From: CAYYKK01 sp964467935
GTDB taxonomy: Bacteria; Myxococcota_A; Polyangia; Polyangiales; Polyangiaceae
DNA length: 6,047 bases
Direction of reading: 5' to 3'
NCBI GenBank assembly: GCA_964467935.1
Contig: CAYYKK010000390.1
Location: 1-6,047, forward strand
Part shown: piece by piece, positions 5,555-6,047 of the stretch
How the letters are laid out: the number at the start of each line of letters is the position of its first letter
Numbering within the stretch: position 1 is the stretch's first letter
Notes under the pieces: model-generated
Told to the model about the DNA's origin: nothing
The model's database searches: none
Seen by the model: the letters and a program-made list of their open reading frames with translations, nothing else
Translations under genes and position numbers: made by a program

Positions 5555-6047
5555 ATGTCCGTCGGAAAGATCAGCCAGGTCATCGGACCCGTCGTCGACG
5601 TCGATTTCCCGCCCGGGAAGCTCCCCCGCATCCTCAACGCTCTGAAGGTCACGAACCCGAGCCTCTCCACGGAGAAAGACAACCTCGTCCTCGAGGTCGC
5701 GCAGCACCTCGGCGAGTCGACCGTGCGCGCCATCGCGATGGACTCCACCGACGGCCTCACCCGCGGCATGGAAGCGAGCGACACGGGCAGCCCGATCATG
5801 ATGCCCGTCGGCCCCGAGTGCCTCGGCCGCGTCCTCAACGTCGTCGGCGCGCCCGTCGACGAGGCCGGCCCCGTCAACGCCAAGAAGGCGATGCCGATCC
5901 ACCGCGATCCGCCGAAGTTCACCGACCAGTCGACCAAGGTCGAGGTCTTCGAGACGGGCATCAAGGTCATCGACCTCCTCGCCCCCTACCGCAAGGGCGG
6001 CAAGATCGGCCTCTTCGGCGGCGCCGGCGTCGGCAAGACCGTCCTCA
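5555..6047 (+). CDS. atpD: F1 ATP synthase subunit beta, 5' part
   Basis: This is the catalytic beta subunit of the F1Fo ATP synthase, which makes ATP from ADP and phosphate at the inner face of the cytoplasmic membrane. The first 164 codons are present, about a third of the usual length of some 470 residues; the gene runs off the window end and is not truly truncated. The N-terminal beta-barrel domain starts MSVGKISQVIGPVVDVDFPP (1-20), typical for AtpD. Further family marks are VRAIAMDSTDGLTRGM (57-72), GRVLNVVGAPVDE (91-103), ETGIKVIDLLAPYRKGGKIGL (133-153) and the P-loop GGAGVGKT (155-162). The catalytic Glu, the DELSEED region and the C-terminal domain lie beyond the window. The start is supported by AGGAGG at 5537-5542 and the family N-terminus. 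The gene upstream is rsmA rather than atpG, so atpD is not inside a classic atp operon here; atpC may follow downstream. Confidence 0.98.
   Translation, partial: MSVGKISQVIGPVVDVDFPPGKLPRILNALKVTNPSLSTEKDNLVLEVAQHLGESTVRAIAMDSTDGLTRGMEASDTGSPIMMPVGPECLGRVLNVVGAPVDEAGPVNAKKAMPIHRDPPKFTDQSTKVEVFETGIKVIDLLAPYRKGGKIGLFGGAGVGKTVL

Noticed and set aside
4282..5970. Minus-strand open frame of 562 codons spanning rsmA and the start of atpD
   Set aside because: It runs antisense through the well-identified rsmA and atpD genes and across the gap between them. Its product shows no domain, so it is a composition artefact.

Overview
The window is very GC-rich, with codon third positions that are almost always G or C, and carries compact chromosomal genes. 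The style of the proteins (Arg/Ala-rich, a short charged orphan protein, a MoxR/DUF58/DUF4350 locus beside core housekeeping genes) suggests a member of the Myxococcota (former Deltaproteobacteria). That placement is inference from composition and general protein character; no 16S rRNA or other marker search was possible. I see no tRNA, rRNA, CRISPR array, insertion sequence, phage gene or attachment site.

Left edge (1-462): a small charged protein is encoded on the minus strand and ends at position 31. A good sigma70-like promoter on the same strand lies inside the longest possible reading frame, so I favour the short start at 210. The rest of this region is a divergent intergenic stretch with a 9-bp inverted repeat.

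Centre (463-4592): three co-directional genes form one locus: a membrane-anchored DUF4350 protein, a MoxR-family AAA+ ATPase, and a long DUF58 protein (two membrane helices, then a von Willebrand A-like domain). This trio is a known bacterial gene neighbourhood. In the usual model, the MoxR ATPase remodels or activates a partner through the VWA-like DUF58 protein at the membrane. The substrate here is unknown. The DUF58 protein is longer than usual and has an altered metal-site motif.

Right part (4615-6047): rsmA (16S rRNA dimethyladenosine transferase) follows the DUF58 gene by 22 bp and may be transcribed with it. After a 94-bp gap with a strong Shine-Dalgarno sequence, atpD (F1 ATP synthase beta subunit) begins. 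It is cut by the window end just after its Walker A motif. atpD is preceded by rsmA rather than atpG, so the ATP synthase genes seem to be split in this genome.

Overall this looks like ordinary core chromosome. I found no convincing new defence, mobile or biosynthetic system. The items most worth a second look are the small orphan protein and its promoter, the unusual DUF58 protein, a 10-codon open reading frame that overlaps the MoxR start as ATGA, and the detached atpD.
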